From an uncultured bacterium (GTDB lineage Bacteria > Armatimonadota > JACIXR01): a stretch of 64,000 nt of DNA. How positions within the stretch are numbered: the stretch's first letter is position 1; the number at the start of each line of letters is the position of its first letter. Of this stretch, positions 26,034 through 34,715 are shown piece by piece. The DNA lies in the NCBI GenBank assembly GCA_938041455.1, contig CALITO010000008.1:56416-120415 (forward strand), written 5' to 3'. The translations under genes and the position numbers were made by a program. Below the pieces are notes generated by a model. That model worked only from the letters and a program-made list of their open reading frames with translations, had not been told where the DNA came from and searched no databases.

Positions 26034-26752
26034 AAAGGGAAAAGCCCTTAATAATTGCTCTTGATGTAGAGGACAAAAAAAGAGCCTTAGGTTTGGTAGA
26101 GGAGTTGGGAGATTTAGTGGGGGGTTTTAAGGTAGGTTTGGAGCTCGTTCACCGCGCAGGATTGGGAATAATAGGTGAGATCAAGGAAAAAGGGGGGCGT
26201 ATTTTTTACGATGGGAAGTTCAACGATATACCTCACACCGTTGCTCAAGCAGTGAGAGCTTGCGTATCTTTGGGTGTTTGGATGCTCAATGTGCATTCTT
26301 TTGGGGGAAGGAAAATGATGGAGGAGGCGGTAAAGGCAGCAAGGGAGGAAGCAAATAGATTGGGAGTTGCTTCCCCATTGGTCCTAGCTGTCACTGTTCT
26401 AACCAGTCTGGATGGGGAAGCGCTGAGTGAAATGGGCATATATTCAACACCCGAGGAATTAGTAGGCAGGTTATCTCTTTTAGCAAGGGAGAGCGGATGC
26501 GATGGCGTGGTTGCTTCGCCCAGGGAGATAGAAACGGTAAGGGAGAAATGTGGAGAGGATTTCCTTATAGTTTGCCCAGGCATAAGATTGTATGGTAATA
26601 TAGAGGACCATAAAAGGTTTGCTACTCCTAAGGAAGCGTTAGAACGAGGAGCGAATTATCTGGTTATAGGAAGACCTATACTGAGTGCTCCTTCGCCTCG
26701 CAAAGCACTATTGGATATCCTTGAAAGCATCCAAAAGATATCCGATTTTTAA
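26030..26752 (+). CDS. pyrF: Orotidine 5'-phosphate decarboxylase
   Basis: The 240-residue TIM-barrel enzyme makes UMP from OMP, the last step of pyrimidine synthesis. Asp12 (LDV), Lys34 (FKVG) and the catalytic Asp61-x-Lys63-xx-Asp66 set in YDGKFNDIPH are all present, as are the phosphate-binding RLYG and IGRPI regions. It starts at a TTG that overlaps the metK stop codon (TTGA). pyrD and pyrK are 6 kb away on the opposite strand, so the pathway is split between two units here. Confidence 0.93.
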   Translation: MKREKPLIIALDVEDKKRALGLVEELGDLVGGFKVGLELVHRAGLGIIGEIKEKGGRIFYDGKFNDIPHTVAQAVRACVSLGVWMLNVHSFGGRKMMEEAVKAAREEANRLGVASPLVLAVTVLTSLDGEALSEMGIYSTPEELVGRLSLLARESGCDGVVASPREIETVREKCGEDFLIVCPGIRLYGNIEDHKRFATPKEALERGANYLVIGRPILSAPSPRKALLDILESIQKISDF

Positions 26753-26759
26753 CAATTCT

Positions 26760-28415
26760 CTACATTCTCTCCGGTGCTTCCACACCGAGGAGCTGGAGAC
26801 AACTTTTAAACACCTGAAGAGTTGCTTTCATAAGTTGGAGCCTGGCTTTTGCTAAATCTTCATTATCAACAATTACTCTATGGGACTCGTAGAAGTTATG
26901 GAAAATTCGGGCAAGTTCCATAGAATACCGGACAATGTTGTAAGGCTCTAAGGAGGCAAGGGTGGTGGATATAAGTGTGGGAAATTCCCCTAACTTCTTA
27001 ATCAATGCTTTTTCTTTTTCCTCCTTTAGCAAGTCCAACCTCGCCGAGGTTATGGATTGAGGAGAAAGGCTCCTTTTCTCCGCTTCCTTTAAAATGCTGT
27101 GGATACGAGTATGAGCATATTGAACATAGTAGACGGGATTCTCTGGTGCCTGCTTCACCGCCAGGGTCATATCAAAATCCAATGGTGAATCTATCGTTCT
27201 GAGGAGATAGAAGAACCTAACTGCATCCTTACCTACCTCATCTATAAGTTCATCCAAAGTGACGAATTCCCCTTCCCGCTTGGACATCATTATCAATTCC
27301 CCTTCCCTTACAAGCCGAACCACTTGGAAAATCAATATCCTTAGCCATCCTTCACCATACCCCAAGGCTCTCGTCCCCGCAAGCATCCTCCTTACATACC
27401 CGTAATGGTCAGGTCCCCATATATCTATTACTTGGGCAAATCCCCTTTCGTATTTATTTCTATGATAGGCTAAATCAGCAGCAAAATAGGTAAAACTGCC
27501 ATCGGAGCGAACCAAAACCCGGTCTTTATCGTCACCGAAAAGGGTAGAATGAAACCAAATTGCTCCATCTTTTTCAAATATCAACCCCTTCTCTTTTAAT
27601 ACACCCAAGGTCTTGGCAATTGTTGAAGAATGGTGAAGGTTGCTTTCTTGAAACCAGCTATGGAATTCTACCCCGAAGCGTTTCAAGGTTTCTCTATGGC
27701 TTTGGACCATCAACTCAACCCCACGCTCTCTAAAAAGTTCCCCTCTCACTTCTTTAGGAGCATAAAGCAGTTTATCTCCCACTTCTTCTCTTATAATCTT
27801 TGCTAAATCTTTGACATACTCACCCCTATATCCATCCGAAGGGATTGACATATCCTCTCCAAAAAGCTGGAAATATCGTGCTTCTATAGACTTAGCGAAT
27901 GCCTCTATTTGAGAGCCATGATCGTTGATATAGTATTCCTTCACTACATTGTAGCCGAGTCGGGCGAAAAGATTGGCAAGCACATCCCCTATCACTGCTC
28001 CTCTACCGTGGGCTACGCTTAATGGACCAGTGGGATTAGCGCTTACAAATTCCAACTGTATTTTCTTAGCCTCTCCTATTTGGGGAAAACCATATTTCCC
28101 TCCCTTATCTAATATCTCCCTTATTACCGCCTCTAACAGTTGGGAGGTAAGAAAGAAGTTAATGAAGCCCCCCCTGGCTATTTCTATCTTTTCTGTCAAT
28201 CCCTCCTTCTCTAAGAAGGGGAGCAACTCCTCAGCAATGTTTTCAGGTCTCTCCTTAAGGATTTTTGCCAAGATGATAGCGGCGTTGGTGGAATAATCTC
28301 CAAGCCTTTCGCTTGGTGGTATTGTTATATCAAAGGGGGGAACATTCTGGGAGGCTACTCTACCCCATTTATCTATGGCATTTCTCAGCGCTTGCTTCAA
28401 GATATTCAACAACAT
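26760..28415 (-). CDS. argS: Arginyl-tRNA synthetase
   Basis: The 551-residue class I synthetase has an N-terminal Add-1 domain and SANPTGPLSVAHGRG, which holds the HIGH-like signature. The second signature appears as MMSKREGEFVTLDEL, and a DALR anticodon-binding domain (YVQYAHTRIHSIL onward) follows. It charges tRNA-Arg. It is the last gene of the long pyr-thi operon; its ATG has AGGTGA upstream and lies ten bases past the CBS-DUF1385 stop. It converges on pyrF with a seven-base gap and no visible terminator. Confidence 0.95.
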   Translation of the reverse strand: MLLNILKQALRNAIDKWGRVASQNVPPFDITIPPSERLGDYSTNAAIILAKILKERPENIAEELLPFLEKEGLTEKIEIARGGFINFFLTSQLLEAVIREILDKGGKYGFPQIGEAKKIQLEFVSANPTGPLSVAHGRGAVIGDVLANLFARLGYNVVKEYYINDHGSQIEAFAKSIEARYFQLFGEDMSIPSDGYRGEYVKDLAKIIREEVGDKLLYAPKEVRGELFRERGVELMVQSHRETLKRFGVEFHSWFQESNLHHSSTIAKTLGVLKEKGLIFEKDGAIWFHSTLFGDDKDRVLVRSDGSFTYFAADLAYHRNKYERGFAQVIDIWGPDHYGYVRRMLAGTRALGYGEGWLRILIFQVVRLVREGELIMMSKREGEFVTLDELIDEVGKDAVRFFYLLRTIDSPLDFDMTLAVKQAPENPVYYVQYAHTRIHSILKEAEKRSLSPQSITSARLDLLKEEKEKALIKKLGEFPTLISTTLASLEPYNIVRYSMELARIFHNFYESHRVIVDNEDLAKARLQLMKATLQVFKSCLQLLGVEAPERM

Positions 28416-28425
28416 ATACCGATCA

Positions 28426-29526
28426 TCACCTCATAACTTGGAGAACGGTTTGGTATATCAGCAATATAAGGCTATATCCCGCTATAACATGGATTATCCC
28501 CATATTCCAAATTTTTTGGGTTAGAGTTGGATTCGGGTGGGGAAATTCTCTAAATTTTTGGAGGAGTTCCTTCCCTGCCTTTATGGTGCTGATGAGATAG
28601 GCATCTGATGGTTCCTTTGTAGTTATATAGCGTTGGACAAACATCCCCAAGTAGCGCCAGCTTAAGAGGGCTACTATGAGGGCAAGGAAAACGCTGTTTG
28701 ATATTTGGTAAATCAAAAATGTCAACAGGAGAAGAACGGCGAGATTCGTCCCACAGCGGGGATGTTCCTTCGGCATTCTACGAACAATTTCCAGTTCTAA
28801 AGGTTCTCCTCGTTCTATAGTATTTACGACCTTGTGCTCCGCTCCGTGGTAAGAAGAAAGAGGAGAAACGCGAAGAAAAAGTAGGAATAGCCCCAACTCA
28901 AATGCTCCTGTGAGATAATACCAGATATCTAGGGGGGTGAAACTTCCTATGGGAGGGGAGTTCTTGATGGCATATAGAGGCAAGGGAGTGTAGAGCTGAA
29001 CGAGGTAGGCGAGTCCATCGGTTATATGGATGGCGAATAAGATGAAAAGTGCGAAGACCATCCCCGTTAAGAAGAGCCCTATGGATTTCGCTCCCGCTTG
29101 GATGAAGCCAGTAGTAAGATAGACACCGAGAGGTGTTGCCATACCTCCTACTGAACGAGGTCTTAATGAGCCGAGAAAATAACGCAAAAGGTCTCTTCGC
29201 AAAATGACACCCATAAGACGCCCTTCTTCCCCTATAACCGGTATAGCGGGATAGGAATAATTGTTCAAAAAGGGGATTAGTAAATCCCAAGGAGTATCTG
29301 CGTTAATAAAAGGGAAGTCAGTGGTCATCAAATCTCTTGCGGTGAACCCTTGAGCAAGGTCGGATAACCTGAGAGTATTGAGCCTTTCCATCCAAAGCAT
29401 TCCCACCAATTTCCCATTCTCCGCAACCCCCAATACCCCTGTCCTGCCCATTTTCTCCAAGATTGTAGGTAGGTCCGCTCCAGCATCAACGACTTCTATT
29501 TGTTTAATCAAACCGGGAGGCATCAT
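28426..29526 (-). CDS. CBS-domain-DUF1385 fusion membrane protein
   Basis: The 366-residue protein carries a pair of CBS domains at about 5-125 (VLGVAENGKLVGML and the LMTTDFPFI to VIGEEGRLMGVI stretch), which usually sense adenine nucleotides or S-adenosylmethionine. A DUF1385 region follows at about 135-365, marked by SSYHGAEHKVVNTIERGE, HPRCGTNLA and four or so membrane segments. DUF1385 proteins are of unknown function and usually stand alone; the N-terminal CBS pair is unusual as far as I know. Two ATGs stand in tandem at the start. It sits between thiL and argS with gaps of about ten bases. Confidence 0.75.
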   Translation of the reverse strand: MMPPGLIKQIEVVDAGADLPTILEKMGRTGVLGVAENGKLVGMLWMERLNTLRLSDLAQGFTARDLMTTDFPFINADTPWDLLIPFLNNYSYPAIPVIGEEGRLMGVILRRDLLRYFLGSLRPRSVGGMATPLGVYLTTGFIQAGAKSIGLFLTGMVFALFILFAIHITDGLAYLVQLYTPLPLYAIKNSPPIGSFTPLDIWYYLTGAFELGLFLLFLRVSPLSSYHGAEHKVVNTIERGEPLELEIVRRMPKEHPRCGTNLAVLLLLTFLIYQISNSVFLALIVALLSWRYLGMFVQRYITTKEPSDAYLISTIKAGKELLQKFREFPHPNPTLTQKIWNMGIIHVIAGYSLILLIYQTVLQVMR

Positions 29527-29537
29527 TTTAATTAATT

Positions 29538-30500
29538 TTACCAGATTTCCTTGAAATGTTCAAATCCTCTTCTTTCGATTCTTTTCTTTTCGCCTTTTTC
29601 AATCAAGATCATCTCTTTATCCTCTATTACCTCTCCTATTTCATAGAGGGGAAAACCCAGTTCCTTGGAGATGTCTGCGTCTGCGGTGAGGAGAAGTTCG
29701 TAATCCTCACCTCCGAAGAGGGCGAACTCCAGGGGGGAAAGGGAAAAAGCTCGGCAAAGAGAGAGCAAATCAGAGGAGAGGGGGAGTTTTTCGGCGAAGA
29801 TAACCGCTCCCCTCTCACTTTCCTCACATATATGTCCCAAATCTCCCGCAAGTCCGTCCGATATGTCTATCATAGAATGGACTGCTTTACTCTTGCCTAT
29901 CCATTGTCCCTCTTTAACTCGGGGTAGAGGCCGCAGATGTTTCCTTGTGAGGGAGGGAAACTCGATTTGCCTTTGCAGGCACCAAAGCCCAGCTGCTGAA
30001 TCGCCCACAAATCCTGTAATGAAAATTTTATCCCCAACTCTTGCTCCTCTTCGTAGTATCGGTATTTCCACTTCTCCCAATACTATGGAATCTATCGCTA
30101 TCTTCTCTGCTTGAGAAATATCCCCCCCGACGAGGGATACGCTGAACATCTCTGCCAACGCTTTCCAGCCTCGGAGGAATTGTTCAATCCATTCCTCTTC
30201 TATATAAGGGGGAAGGGAAAGGGAGAGAAGAGAAAAGAGGGGTTTTCCACCCATACTTGCTATATCGCTGAGGGAAACAGCCAAAGCTTTCCAGCCCAAA
30301 TCTCCGGGTTCCGCAGATGAGGAGAAATGCACTCCCTCAACCAGCATATCGGAGGTTGCGAGGAGTTTCTTGCCCTTAAAATCCAGAACTGCGGCATCGT
30401 CTCCGATTCCCACCTCCACTCCTTTACCTTTTTTAGCCATTTTCCTTATTTTCTTTATTATCTTAAATTCCCCAATTTCCTTTAATTTTTTTTCGCTCAT
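29538..30500 (-). CDS. thiL: Thiamine-monophosphate kinase
   Basis: The 320-residue enzyme phosphorylates thiamine monophosphate to the active diphosphate. It has the ThiL motifs in order: GIGDDAAVLD near 27-36, TSDMLVEGVHF near 46-56, LVGGDISQ near 120, DISDGLAGDLGHI near 210 and FGGEDYELL near 258. Its ATG overlaps the thiC stop codon by four bases, so the two thiamine genes are coupled. Confidence 0.93.
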   Translation of the reverse strand: MSEKKLKEIGEFKIIKKIRKMAKKGKGVEVGIGDDAAVLDFKGKKLLATSDMLVEGVHFSSSAEPGDLGWKALAVSLSDIASMGGKPLFSLLSLSLPPYIEEEWIEQFLRGWKALAEMFSVSLVGGDISQAEKIAIDSIVLGEVEIPILRRGARVGDKIFITGFVGDSAAGLWCLQRQIEFPSLTRKHLRPLPRVKEGQWIGKSKAVHSMIDISDGLAGDLGHICEESERGAVIFAEKLPLSSDLLSLCRAFSLSPLEFALFGGEDYELLLTADADISKELGFPLYEIGEVIEDKEMILIEKGEKKRIERRGFEHFKEIW

Positions 30501-31789
30501 TTACTCCGGAGGTTCAAGAATGCCTCGACCGTCTTCATAGCGCAAAACTCGCCGCACATCGTGCAAGCTCCCGAGAGGGAAATCCCGTGGTTCTCCCTTA
30601 TCTTTTTCGCCTTTTCTTTGTCTATCGTATATTCGAGCTGGGTTGCCCAGTCCAAGCGGGAGCGGGCTTTGGACATCTCTTCGTTTCTCTTAACTGCAGA
30701 GGGAAGCCCCCTTGCTAAATCTGCGGCGCTTGCCGCAATTCTTGCCGCTATAACCCCCTCATATACTTCCTCAGGAGTGGGGAGGGCGAGGTGTTCCGAA
30801 GGAGTAACATAACAGATATAATCTGCCCCCGCCATCGCCGCTACCGCAGCGCCTATAGCTGATGCTATGTGGTCGTAACCAGCGGCGATATCAATAACCA
30901 AAGGACCAAGAAGATAAAGGGGAGCATAGCAAGTGAGGTGCTTTGTTATCTTTATTGTAGGCTCAACGAGATGGAGGGGGATATGCCCGGGCCCCTCAAC
31001 CATAACTTGGACACCCGCATCCCAACATCTATGCACCAATTCACCCTGGATTATCGTCTCTTGAAACTGGGCTCTATCGGAGGCGTCAGATATGGAACCC
31101 GGTCTTAAAGCATCGCCCAAGCTGATTGTGACATCGTATTTGCGCAGGATATCCAAAAGGTCGTTAAAGTGTTCATAAAAAGGATTCTCCTTCTTATTTT
31201 GCCACATCCAGCAAAGAAGGAAGGCACCTCCTCTGCTCACTATGCCTGTTAGGCGCCCCTGCTGGCGAACTTGCTCTATAGTGGAAAGTGTTATCCCCGC
31301 ATGAATCGTCATAAAGTCAACTCCATCCTTAGCCTGTTCTTCTACAACATCGAATATATCCTCCACCGTCATCTCTGCGATGTTCCCCTTTTTTCTTGCT
31401 GCCTCCACCGCCGCTTCATAAATGGGGACAGTTCCCACGGGAACGGGGGAGTGGGCAATGACATACCTTCTTATCTCCTTTAGGTCTCCTCCTGTGGAGA
31501 GGTCCATAATGGTATCCGCTCCCGCCTCGACGGCAGAAAGGAGCTTCTTTTCTTCGAGAGCTATATCAGCAAGGTCGGGAGATGTGCCGATATTGGCGTT
31601 AACCTTTACCCTTAGTCCTTCCCCTATCCCGATTATTCTTTTTCTGTCCCCTTGGAGATTCTTAGGTATGACCACTCTTCCTCTGGCTACCCTTTCCCTC
31701 AGGGTTTCTGGATCAATCCCTTCCTCTTTTGAAACCACCAGCATTTCCTCCGTTATCTTGTGCTTACGAGCGTATTCGAGCTGGGTCAT
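30497..31789 (-). CDS. thiC: Phosphomethylpyrimidine synthase
   Basis: The 430-residue radical SAM enzyme converts AIR into the pyrimidine moiety of thiamine. The C-terminal CTMCGEFCAMK supplies the C-xx-C-xxxx-C cluster ligands peculiar to ThiC, and the VEGPGHIPLH, GDALRPGSI and RGGAFLLCWM stretches are conserved family motifs. Length matches the short bacterial/archaeal form. The 38-nt gap before it shows no TPP riboswitch, nor does any other gap of this operon, which is unusual for thiC. Confidence 0.96.
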   Translation of the reverse strand: MTQLEYARKHKITEEMLVVSKEEGIDPETLRERVARGRVVIPKNLQGDRKRIIGIGEGLRVKVNANIGTSPDLADIALEEKKLLSAVEAGADTIMDLSTGGDLKEIRRYVIAHSPVPVGTVPIYEAAVEAARKKGNIAEMTVEDIFDVVEEQAKDGVDFMTIHAGITLSTIEQVRQQGRLTGIVSRGGAFLLCWMWQNKKENPFYEHFNDLLDILRKYDVTISLGDALRPGSISDASDRAQFQETIIQGELVHRCWDAGVQVMVEGPGHIPLHLVEPTIKITKHLTCYAPLYLLGPLVIDIAAGYDHIASAIGAAVAAMAGADYICYVTPSEHLALPTPEEVYEGVIAARIAASAADLARGLPSAVKRNEEMSKARSRLDWATQLEYTIDKEKAKKIRENHGISLSGACTMCGEFCAMKTVEAFLNLRSK

Positions 31790-31827
31790 CTATCTCACTT
31801 CCTTTAAAGTTCCCATATTATGAAAAT

Positions 31828-32088
31828 TTATTCAAGGGGTTCAACGATAACTATATCCCCTTCTTTTACCCTGTTTAATTTCTCTAAAGAGCTCTCAACC
31901 TTACCTAAGACATTAACAGGGCTGTCCGATCGGATTTCCCCTCTTTTGCTTATTGGGGTTGGTCCGAAGAAGATGCACCAGGATGCTTCAGAGGGTAGGG
32001 CATCGTATAGCACTTTTGCGGTTTTCCTGTTCAAAAGTTCACCTTCTATTTCTATCTCGCTTTTTTTGAACTTAATCTTTACCTTCAT
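31828..32088 (-). CDS. Small cyclophilin-like fold protein (DUF369/TM1367 type)
   Basis: The 86-residue protein resembles the cyclophilin-like family of small bacterial and archaeal proteins: KVKIKF start, the AKVLYDALPSEA helix, then CIFFGPTPIS and a C-terminal KVKEGD-like strand (VKEGDIVIVEP). It is somewhat shorter than most members (about 110-130). No activity is known for the family and the prolyl-isomerase residues are not evident. It starts inside the thiE stop codon (ATGA), so it is co-translated with thiamine genes. Confidence 0.68.
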   Translation of the reverse strand: MKVKIKFKKSEIEIEGELLNRKTAKVLYDALPSEASWCIFFGPTPISKRGEIRSDSPVNVLGKVESSLEKLNRVKEGDIVIVEPLE

Positions 32089-32696
32089 CTATTTATTTCC
32101 TCCTTCGCCTTATTGAACAAGGCGAGGAGTTCTTCTACCGCTTGGCGTGGGGAAGCGGAGGAGGAAACCGCAGAAATGACTGCCACCGCGTCAGCACCAC
32201 TCTTTACTACTTCTATTAAATTATATTTGTTTATTCCTCCGATGGCAACAAGGGGTATGGAGAGCTTGGATCTAAGCTCCCTCAGTGTCTCCAGTCCCAC
32301 CAGGGGACCCGCATCTGGCTTGCTCTGGGTAGGGAAGATTGGACCAATTGATATATAATCGGCACCTTCCCTTTGAGCCCTTAATGCCTCTTCTATGTTA
32401 TCAGAAGAGAAACCAATTATCCTCTTGCCAAGAAGTTTCCTCGCTATTGGAATGGGGAGATCTTCTTTCCCCAGATGGACGCCATCGGCGTTCACGGCGA
32501 GGGCTATGTCTACCCTATCATTTACGATAAAAATTGCTTTATATAAAGCTGTAAGTTCTCGTAGTTTGCGGGCTTCCTCTAAGAGTTGGAGGGTGGTAGC
32601 AGTTTTGTTTCGCAGTTGAAGGAGGGAACAGCCCCCTTCTAAAACATCCTTCGCCAAGGTAGAGTTTTCTAAAATCACATAAAGCCCTTTTATCAT
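32085..32696 (-). CDS. thiE: Thiamine phosphate synthase
   Basis: The roughly 203-residue TIM-barrel enzyme joins the thiazole and pyrimidine halves to give thiamine monophosphate. VNDRVDIALAVNADGVHLGKED, the metal/pyrophosphate site, GPIFPTQSKPDAGP, and AIGGIN near the end are diagnostic. The ATG at 32696 has CAGGG upstream; a TTG two codons earlier is also open. No thiazole genes (thiG, thiS, thiF, thiM) occur in the window. The 103-nt gap before it contains AGGAGGGATG followed by a seven-codon frame whose stop lies just ahead of the thiE start. Confidence 0.92.
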   Translation of the reverse strand: MIKGLYVILENSTLAKDVLEGGCSLLQLRNKTATTLQLLEEARKLRELTALYKAIFIVNDRVDIALAVNADGVHLGKEDLPIPIARKLLGKRIIGFSSDNIEEALRAQREGADYISIGPIFPTQSKPDAGPLVGLETLRELRSKLSIPLVAIGGINKYNLIEVVKSGADAVAVISAVSSSASPRQAVEELLALFNKAKEEINR

Positions 32697-32805
32697 GCTC
32701 AACCCTGAAGAATTTTATTCATCCCTCCTCAAAAGGTCAAACATCCAAAGGGAAGAATGAACATCTTATATCGGCGTTGGTTTCCGGAATGATGAGCAAA
32801 ACTCC

Positions 32806-33717
32806 TTAGCCATTGTTAGAAGTTTTCAAGCTTCCTATCAGTTGACGGATGTCGCCGATATGTTCTTCTCGGAGAAATTCCTTTATTCCTTTTAATATCT
32901 CCGAGGGAACGGAAGGGTTGAGCAAGCAAACTGTTCCTAACTCCACTGCACTTGCTCCCGCTATGATAAACTCCAGAGCGTCCTCGGCGGTCATAATTCC
33001 TCCACAACCTACCACGGGAATTCTCACCGCCTTTGCCACCTCATATACCATCCTCAAAGCTATCGGCTTTATCGCGGGGCCGGATAATCCTCCCATCAAT
33101 GTTCCGAGGCGCGAGGAACGAGTCTTGATATCTAAAGCCATGGCTAAAAATGTGTTTACTAAAGAAACAGCATCCGCTCCCCCTTCTCTCCCCGCTTGGG
33201 CAGTCTCCACTATATCGGGTGCCTGAGGTGTCAACTTGGGCATAACCCAGAGGGAAGAAGCCCTCTTGACCTCCCTCACAATTCTCTTCACTACTTCTGC
33301 ATCCTTGCCGAAATGCATTCCCCCTCTTTCTACATTGGGGCAGGATAGATTAAGCTCTAGACCACTAACCCCTTTATCCTTCAATTTCTCTGCCATTTGG
33401 GGAAAATCATCCTCTTTTTCCCCCGATATGCTAACTATTATTGGCAAGGAGAGTTCCAGGTAGCGGGGTAATTCTTCATCTATGAATCGCTTCAAACCCA
33501 CATTCTGCAATCCTATGGAGTTCATTAGTCCACCCGTTGTCTCCCAAAGACGAGGCGAGGGGTTTCCTTCCCGAGGGAGGGGGGTTATCGTCTTCGTTAT
33601 CACTGCTCCGATATCAGGTAAAGGGAAATAGGGAGCAGAATCTATGGAGAAAACCCCCGAGGCAATGATTATCGGGTTCTTTAACCATAAATTTCCTAAA
33701 GAGATGGAAAGGTTCAC
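32806..33717 (-). CDS. pyrD: Dihydroorotate dehydrogenase catalytic subunit (class 1B)
   Basis: The 303-residue FMN barrel has GLQNVGLKRF, ELNLSCPNVERGG (the class 1 signature with catalytic cysteine region near 125-140) and the phosphate-binding VGCGGIMTAEDALEF. It oxidises dihydroorotate and passes electrons to the adjacent PyrK. It starts at a GTG overlapping the pyrK stop by four bases (GTGA). The class 1B type uses NAD through PyrK, consistent with life without a strong quinone/oxygen chain, though that is inference. Confidence 0.95.
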   Translation of the reverse strand: MNLSISLGNLWLKNPIIIASGVFSIDSAPYFPLPDIGAVITKTITPLPREGNPSPRLWETTGGLMNSIGLQNVGLKRFIDEELPRYLELSLPIIVSISGEKEDDFPQMAEKLKDKGVSGLELNLSCPNVERGGMHFGKDAEVVKRIVREVKRASSLWVMPKLTPQAPDIVETAQAGREGGADAVSLVNTFLAMALDIKTRSSRLGTLMGGLSGPAIKPIALRMVYEVAKAVRIPVVGCGGIMTAEDALEFIIAGASAVELGTVCLLNPSVPSEILKGIKEFLREEHIGDIRQLIGSLKTSNNG

Positions 33718-34463
33718 AGCATCACCTCTTCTCCCCGCATAACCGGTCCGTCTTTGCAGAGCATCTTATATCCTTTTATTGTCTTCACCGCGCAGCCCAG
33801 GCAGGCGCCGAAGCCACAGGCCATCCTCTCTTCCAAGGATATGAAAGAAGGAACTTCTGCCTCCTTCGCTATTCTCACCACCTCCCTCAGCATTCCTAAG
33901 GGACCACAGGCGAAGACAGAATCATGTTTCAGAATTAGCCTGTGAAGTTTAGAAGTAGCCATTCCTTTTTCACCCTCTGACCCATCCTCGGTGAAGACGA
34001 GGACGGTAGCAAATTCCCTAAGTTCTTCAAGAGTATAAAGTTCCTTCTTGTTTTTTGCCCCGAATATAATAGTAGGATGATCAACAGTTTTCGCGAGGAA
34101 GTAGAGGGGGGCTATACCAATGCCTCCCGCTATGAGGAGAGGGTTTTTATACTGGTTGTAGGGGAACGCACTTCCCAGAGGGCCGAGCAAGTCAAGTTCA
34201 TCTCCCTCTTTATGCTGGGATAGGAGCTTTGTGCCCTTTCCTACTATGCGGATGAGGAGTGAGAATTCGCCCTTCTCTCTATCCACATCAAAAATGCTTA
34301 GCGGTCGGCGGAGAAGCGGTTCATAAAGGGGAGAACATCTTACATTGACGAACTGCCCCGGCCTGCATTCCTCGGCAATAAAAGGTTGAAGAAGTTTTAA
34401 AATGAACACATCCTCACCTATAAAGCTTTTCTCTACAACCTTAGCCTTTTGGGGTCCTCGCAT
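33714..34463 (-). CDS. pyrK: Dihydroorotate dehydrogenase electron-transfer subunit
   Basis: The 249-residue flavoprotein has an FAD-binding barrel (RRPLSIFDVD near 53), an NAD-binding half (GGIGIAPLYF near 113) and a C-terminal C-xxxx-C-xx-C then C [2Fe-2S] site (ACGFGACLGC, then MLCKDGP). It carries electrons from PyrD to NAD. It is the first gene of the long minus-strand operon and is divergent from the tRNA pair; the 89-nt gap serves both. No pyrimidine attenuator is recognisable. Confidence 0.94.
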   Translation of the reverse strand: MRGPQKAKVVEKSFIGEDVFILKLLQPFIAEECRPGQFVNVRCSPLYEPLLRRPLSIFDVDREKGEFSLLIRIVGKGTKLLSQHKEGDELDLLGPLGSAFPYNQYKNPLLIAGGIGIAPLYFLAKTVDHPTIIFGAKNKKELYTLEELREFATVLVFTEDGSEGEKGMATSKLHRLILKHDSVFACGPLGMLREVVRIAKEAEVPSFISLEERMACGFGACLGCAVKTIKGYKMLCKDGPVMRGEEVML

Positions 34464-34512
34464 ATCAAAACCAATGTTATCATCTCGGGTAGCGAAGAGA
34501 CAAGTTAATAAT

Positions 34513-34541
34513 TTGACGATTTTTCTCCATAGTTTTATAAT
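34513..34541 (+). promoter_or_regulatory. Promoter of the tRNA-Gln/tRNA-Glu unit
   Basis: TTGACG at 34513-34518, a 17-bp spacer and a perfect TATAAT at 34536-34541. The start point would be near 34548, about five bases before the first tRNA. Confidence 0.85.
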
Positions 34542-34552
34542 CTTAATTACAG

Positions 34553-34626
34553 TGGGGGATGGTGTAACGGCAGCACAAGGGACTCTGGATCCCTTGGTGA
34601 AGGTTCGAGTCCTTCTCCCCCAGCCA
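34553..34626 (+). tRNA. tRNA-Gln (anticodon CTG)
   Basis: A complete cloverleaf: acceptor TGGGGGA pairs with TCCCCCA, the anticodon stem AGGGA/TCCCT encloses loop CTCTGGA with anticodon CTG, and the T arm is GAAGG-TTCGAGT-CCTTC. The discriminator is G and the CCA end is encoded at 34624-34626. It lies seven bases before the tRNA-Glu and shares its promoter. Confidence 0.94.
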
Positions 34627-34633
34627 GAGAGGT

Positions 34634-34711
34634 GGCCCCATCGTCTAACCCGGTTTAGGACAACGGGCTCTCAATCCGTAAATAGGGGTTCAAATCCCCT
34701 TGGGGCCACCA
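34634..34711 (+). tRNA. tRNA-Glu (anticodon CTC)
   Basis: Acceptor GGCCCCA pairs with TGGGGCC, the D arm holds GTCTAACCCGGTTTAGGAC, and the anticodon stem ACGGG/TCCGT encloses loop CTCTCAA with anticodon CTC. The T arm is GGGG-TTCAAAT-CCCC and CCA is encoded. With a C in the wobble position it reads GAG only, so a UUC isoacceptor must exist elsewhere. The gene ends four bases before the stop codon of a convergent minus-strand gene, so any terminator must lie inside that gene. Confidence 0.94.
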
Positions 34712-34715
34712 AATT

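Noticed and set aside
32703..32805. TPP riboswitch before thiE
   Set aside because: The CUGAGA-type core of the TPP element is absent on the minus strand of this gap.
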